A stretch of 64,000 nucleotides of DNA, taken from NCBI RefSeq assembly GCF_900109455.1, contig NZ_FOAG01000003.1:282978-346977 (forward strand). Reading direction: 5' to 3'. The stretch comes from Roseovarius azorensis (GTDB lineage Bacteria > Pseudomonadota > Alphaproteobacteria > Rhodobacterales > Rhodobacteraceae). Of the stretch, positions 60,992-64,000 are shown piece after piece. The position numbers and the translations under genes were made by a program. The notes below the pieces were generated by a model. That model had not been told where the DNA came from, did not search any database, and worked only from the letters and a program-made list of their open reading frames with translations. The first letter of the stretch is position 1. The number at the start of each line of letters is the position of its first letter.

Positions 60992-62413
60992 CTACGACGC
61001 CAGAACGTTGCGAAAGAGCCAGGGGTCGCTTTCGTCGATATCCTCGGGGAAATGCTCCCAGCGGTCGGTGAGCGGGGTCCAGTCGGTGTAATGCGCCTCG
61101 ACCGGGCCCAGATAGGGCCGCTGCACCGCAAGGCATCGCGCGTGATCCATCTCGTCGGTCTCGACGATGCCCGCGTTCGGGTTCTCCAGCGCCCAGACCA
61201 TGCCCGCCAGCACGGCGCTCGTCACCTGCAACCCGGTGGCATTCTGATAGGGCGCCAGATCCCGCGCCTCGGCGTTGGACAGCCGCGATCCGAACCACAG
61301 CGCGTTGCGTTCGTGACCGAAAAGCAGCACGCCCAGCTCGTCGCCGCCCTCCACGATCTCATCCGCGGTCAGGATGTGATGGCGCGCCTGCTGCCGGCCA
61401 GAGCCGAACATCTCGTGCAGGCTCAGCACCGCATCGTCGCAGGGGTGATAGGCATAATGGCAGGTCGGACGATACTCCGGGTGATCGCCCGACCCCACCG
61501 TGTAGTAATCCGAGATCGAGATCGCCTCGTTATGCGTGACCAGAAAACCGAATTGCGGCCCCGGCGTCGGACACCAGCTATGCACGCGGGTGATGGCGCC
61601 GGGCCGCTCCAGCCAGATCGCCGCCTTGCAGCCGCGCGCCTGCCGGTGGCCGTTCTCGGGAAACCATGTCTCATGCGTGCCCCAGCCCAGTTCGGCGGGC
61701 TGGAACCCCTCGGCGATGAACCCCTCGACCGACCATGTATTGACGAACGCGCCGCGCGGGCGTGGCTGATGACGGGCCTGCGTGTCGCGCTCGGCGATAT
61801 GCACGCCCTTGACGCCCAGCGACTGCATCAACCTGGCCCAGCCCGCACGCTCTGCGGGCACCTCGACATCCCGCCCCGTGTCGCGCGCCAGCATGAGCAG
61901 CGCCTCCTTGACGAACCAGCTCACCATGCCCGGATTGGCGCCACAGCAACTTACCGCCGTCGGCCCGCCGGGATTGGCCGCCTTTTCGTCCCGCACCGCC
62001 TGGCGCAGCGCGTAATTGGTCCGCGCGGCGTTGTCCTCGGTGCCGAAATAATACCCCGCCCAGGGCTCGACCACCGTGTCGATATAAAGCACGCCGATCT
62101 CACGGCAGAACCGCATGATATCCAGCGACGAGGTATCGACGCTCAGATTGACACAGAACCCCCTGCCTTCGGGGAAAAGCCCGCCCAGAACCTCGCGGTA
62201 ATTCTCGGGCGTCAACGCCACATCGACGAAATTCAGCTTGTGCTGGCGCAGGAAATTGTGCTGGCCCGCATCCGGCTCGATCACTATGAAACGGTCCGCG
62301 TCATACTCGAAATGCCGCTCGATCAGGGGCCAGGTGCCCTTGCCGATCGAGCCGAAACCGATCATCACGACGGGTCCGTCGATGCGGCTGTAAACCGGGT
62401 AATCCTCTGTCAT
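60992..62413 (-). CDS. hss: Homospermidine synthase
   Basis: The product has 473 residues. The Rossmann N-terminus is VVMIGFGSIGKGTWPLIERHFEYD. YIDTVVEPWAGYYF, SCCGANPGMVSWFVKEALL and the NGHRQARGCKAAIWLERPG stretch are specific to bacterial homospermidine synthases. It makes sym-homospermidine from putrescine using NAD+. ATG 62413 has GGGAG at proper spacing, so the ATG three codons earlier is disfavoured. Single gene, 93 bases upstream of hisC on the same strand. Confidence 0.93.
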   Translation of the reverse strand: MTEDYPVYSRIDGPVVMIGFGSIGKGTWPLIERHFEYDADRFIVIEPDAGQHNFLRQHKLNFVDVALTPENYREVLGGLFPEGRGFCVNLSVDTSSLDIMRFCREIGVLYIDTVVEPWAGYYFGTEDNAARTNYALRQAVRDEKAANPGGPTAVSCCGANPGMVSWFVKEALLMLARDTGRDVEVPAERAGWARLMQSLGVKGVHIAERDTQARHQPRPRGAFVNTWSVEGFIAEGFQPAELGWGTHETWFPENGHRQARGCKAAIWLERPGAITRVHSWCPTPGPQFGFLVTHNEAISISDYYTVGSGDHPEYRPTCHYAYHPCDDAVLSLHEMFGSGRQQARHHILTADEIVEGGDELGVLLFGHERNALWFGSRLSNAEARDLAPYQNATGLQVTSAVLAGMVWALENPNAGIVETDEMDHARCLAVQRPYLGPVEAHYTDWTPLTDRWEHFPEDIDESDPWLFRNVLAS

Positions 62414-62441
62414 TCTGGTCATCTCCCACGGGCTGAAAGCG

Positions 62442-62470
62442 AAAAGGCCGCACCCGGCGGCGCGGCCTTT
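62442..62470 (-). terminator. Rho-independent terminator of rpsD
   Basis: AAAGGCCGC (62443-62451) and GCGGCCTTT (62462-62470) form a perfect 9-pair stem with a 10-base loop. On the minus strand it ends in TTTTC, 26 bases after the rpsD stop. Confidence 0.85.
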
Positions 62471-62495
62471 CGGATCGGATGCGTCAGAACCGGGC

Positions 62496-63116
62496 TTAGT
62501 TCTGCGCGTAGAATTCGATCACGAGGTTCGGTTCCATCATCACCGGATAGGGCACATCCGACAGACCCGGCTGACGGACGAATTTCGCCACCATCTTGGA
62601 ATGGTCGACCTCGATGTAATCCGGCACATCGCGCTCGGCCAGCTGCACGGCCTCCAGCAGCACGGTCATCTGTTTCGAGCGATCGCGCACCTCGATCACA
62701 TCGCCCTCCTTCACCCGGTAGGAGGGGATGTTGACGCGGTTGCCGTTCACGGTGACATGGCCATGGTTCACGAACTGACGCGCGGCAAACATCGTCGCCA
62801 CGAACTTGGCGCGATAGACCACGGCGTCCAGACGCCGCTCCAGCAGACCGATCAGGTTCTCGCCGGTATCGCCCCGGACCCGCTCGGCCTCGGCATAGAT
62901 GCGACGGAACTGCTTTTCGGTCAGATCGCCGTAATAGCCCTTCAGCTTCTGCTTGGCGCGCAGTTGCAGACCAAAGTCGGACACCTTCGCCTTGCGGCGC
63001 TGACCATGCTGGCCGGGGCCGTATTCACGGCGGTTGACCGGGGATTTCGGACGCCCCCAGATGTTCTCGCCCATCCGACGGTCGATCTTGTACTTGGCAG
63101 ACGTGCGTTTGGTCAC
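62496..63116 (-). CDS. rpsD: 30S ribosomal protein S4
   Basis: The product has 206 residues. It is the C--type S4 without zinc cysteines: [63 protein letters not shown]. The S4 RNA-binding domain follows ([49 protein letters not shown]). It nucleates 16S rRNA folding. Start GTG 63116 has AAGGAGATCAGCC upstream. It has its own strong promoter and terminator, so it is monocistronic here. Confidence 0.97.
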   Translation of the reverse strand: MTKRTSAKYKIDRRMGENIWGRPKSPVNRREYGPGQHGQRRKAKVSDFGLQLRAKQKLKGYYGDLTEKQFRRIYAEAERVRGDTGENLIGLLERRLDAVVYRAKFVATMFAARQFVNHGHVTVNGNRVNIPSYRVKEGDVIEVRDRSKQMTVLLEAVQLAERDVPDYIEVDHSKMVAKFVRQPGLSDVPYPVMMEPNLVIEFYAQN

Positions 63117-63224
63117 GGCTGATCTCCTTCTTGAATTGCGAAGGGCGTTGTCCTCTGGTCCCGCCTTGCGACAGTCCCCGACAGGCTTCCCCTTGCGGGG
63201 TCCACCAACACCAATGAAGCCGCG

Positions 63225-63252
63225 CTTATACAGCGCCCGCCGCCACTGTCAA
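63225..63252 (-). promoter_or_regulatory. Strong sigma-70-type rpsD promoter
   Basis: On the minus strand TTGACA (63252-63247, perfect), a 16-base spacer and TATAAG (63230-63225). It lies 109 bases before the rpsD start, leaving a leader of about 100 bases that could hold a ribosomal-protein autoregulatory structure. Confidence 0.8.
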
Positions 63253-63321
63253 CCACCCGGCTGCCGGGGGATGGTTGCGTCGTGGTATCGCGAAACAGGT
63301 TGCGACCGCCTTCAAGCAGGA

Positions 63322-63792
63322 TCAGCTGACCGGCAACACTACGATCTCGCCGCGCATTGACGACGGATGATCGTGGCAGATGATAGAAAAGACGCCGACA
63401 CGATCCGCGACGAACTCGATCCTGGCGAGCTCACCGCGGCGCAGGGTGAACGCATGTCCCAGGCCCTCGATCTCGGTGTGATGTGACGCACCATTGATAC
63501 CGACAAAGTCCAGGACGACATTATCCCCCTGCGTGACCACGATCTGCGACGGGAGCCAGACATAGCTCGATACCTCCCATCGGCCCTCCGCGTTCGGCTC
63601 CTTGACGACATGGCCGCCTCCTTCGGGTAACGGCTGTGCCGGAAACGGCTCCTGCGCCACGTTGGTGCCCCCCTTGGGCTCGGCAGCGAGGATGGTGAAG
63701 TGCCGGACAATTGGCTCGCTCGACGCCGCCCCGACATGTCCAATGGTCCCGAGAACTGTCAGCAGCGCGATGAACGGATGCTTTAACCTCAT
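63322..63792 (-). CDS. Exported cupredoxin-domain protein
   Basis: The product has 156 residues. A signal peptide ends near residue 22 (IGHVGA-A). The C-terminal half is a cupredoxin: SQIVVTQGDNVVLDFVGINGASHHTEIEG, then FSIICHDHPSSMRGEIVV. Probable type 1 copper ligands are His104 or His105, Cys139, His142 and Met146 (C-x2-H-x3-M). It may carry electrons or bind copper in the periplasm. ATG 63792 follows AAGGGAATATC. The upstream region carries a Fur/Mur-like dyad. Confidence 0.85.
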   Translation of the reverse strand: MRLKHPFIALLTVLGTIGHVGAASSEPIVRHFTILAAEPKGGTNVAQEPFPAQPLPEGGGHVVKEPNAEGRWEVSSYVWLPSQIVVTQGDNVVLDFVGINGASHHTEIEGLGHAFTLRRGELARIEFVADRVGVFSIICHDHPSSMRGEIVVLPVS

Positions 63793-63837
63793 GATATTCC
63801 CTTTTCATGTGTGATTGATTACAGGTATAAATTTAAA

Positions 63838-63860
63838 TGCGACTGATTCGCAATTGCAAT
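63838..63860. promoter_or_regulatory. Dyad upstream of the cupredoxin gene, Fur/Mur-like
   Basis: TGCGA-CTGAT-TCGCA (63838-63852) is a perfect 5+5+5 inverted repeat, followed at once by the palindrome ATTGCAAT (63853-63860). The pattern is reminiscent of alphaproteobacterial Fur/Mur sites rich in TTGCAA/TTCGCA, in an AT-rich region 46-68 bases before the start. The assignment is tentative. Confidence 0.35.
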
Positions 63861-63944
63861 TTATTTCCGATTACTGACACAACAGCAACCTCAGAAAAAG
63901 CTGACTGAATCGCTCCGGGTTTGTCGGAGACCTATAGCTTCATT

Positions 63945-64000
63945 TCACGCGACCATATCGAGCACGTCGCGCTGTGCATAGAAGTTCTCTTCGGCCTCTG
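63945..64000 (-). CDS. C-terminal end of an unidentified gene (truncated by window edge)
   Basis: On the minus strand the frame entering from base 64000 reads EAEENFYAQRDVLDMVA and stops at TGA 63947-63945. Normal codon use and the AT-rich region that follows suggest a real gene end. Only 17 residues are visible, too few to name the product. Confidence 0.5.
   Translation of the reverse strand, partial: EAEENFYAQRDVLDMVA

Overview
This window is chromosomal DNA from a high-GC alphaproteobacterium, almost certainly a member of the Rhodobacterales (Roseobacter/Rhodobacter relatives). The evidence is: a DUF1127 gene followed by CCUCCUCCC-loop RNAs, arranged as ccaF1-CcsR in Rhodobacter sphaeroides; a GlpSTPQUV-type glycerol transporter; a LexA box of the GTTC-N7-GTTC type; a tRNA-His with A73 and no G-1; and ScfR-, CarD-, MmcB- and Suv3-type genes usual in this order. 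No phage, insertion sequence, CRISPR array or replication origin was seen. Most of the window is conserved chromosomal backbone.

Layout. 1-2.5 kb: the end of purD, a 2Fe-2S ferredoxin, an ApbC/Mrp Fe-S carrier and a DUF1127 gene. 2.5-2.7 kb: four hairpins that display the anti-Shine-Dalgarno-like CCTCCTCCC motif, the last one a terminator. 2.7-3.3 kb: a small unknown protein behind a cobalamin riboswitch. 3.4-8.2 kb: an ScfR regulator with its own operator, a methyltransferase-like protein, a DMT exporter and a glycosyltransferase. 8.3-19.2 kb: a complete glycerol uptake and catabolism locus (glpD-S-T-P-Q-[trypco2-like]-U-V-K, with glpR divergent and GlpR operators between). 19-24.5 kb: a DegT aminotransferase, gph, glmU and glmS. 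25-28.4 kb: moaA, waaA and a GT4 glycosyltransferase. 29-34 kb: acnA, a repeat-bearing noncoding stretch, and an SbtA-SbtB bicarbonate transporter pair. 34-36 kb: an EF-hand / ECF sigma / anti-sigma / Spy-like stress module. 36-42 kb: DUF983, Nudix, two permeases, cobT and cobS. 42-49 kb: carD, fdxA, an S4 RNA-binding protein, a Suv3-like helicase, TPR, SCP2, a hydrolase and an FAH-family protein. 49-57.6 kb: pepF, a DksA-like protein, rpoH, a RluD-family synthase, tRNA-His, mazEF and SOS-linked mmcB. 58-64 kb: an extensin-like protein, tyrC, hisC, homospermidine synthase, rpsD and a cupredoxin.

The most unusual item is a 95-codon, visibly lower-GC gene resembling the Trypco2 (trypsin-co-occurring) domain. 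It sits between glpQ and glpU and keeps one-base TGATG stop/start overlaps on both sides. Other points of interest are the complementary degeneration of the GlpS and GlpT ATPase motifs, the riboswitch-controlled orphan protein, the CcsR-like RNA cluster, start codons of divergent genes sharing one CATG, and a SOS box 12 bases upstream of mmcB. All calls come from reading sequence and motifs by eye. No database search was run.
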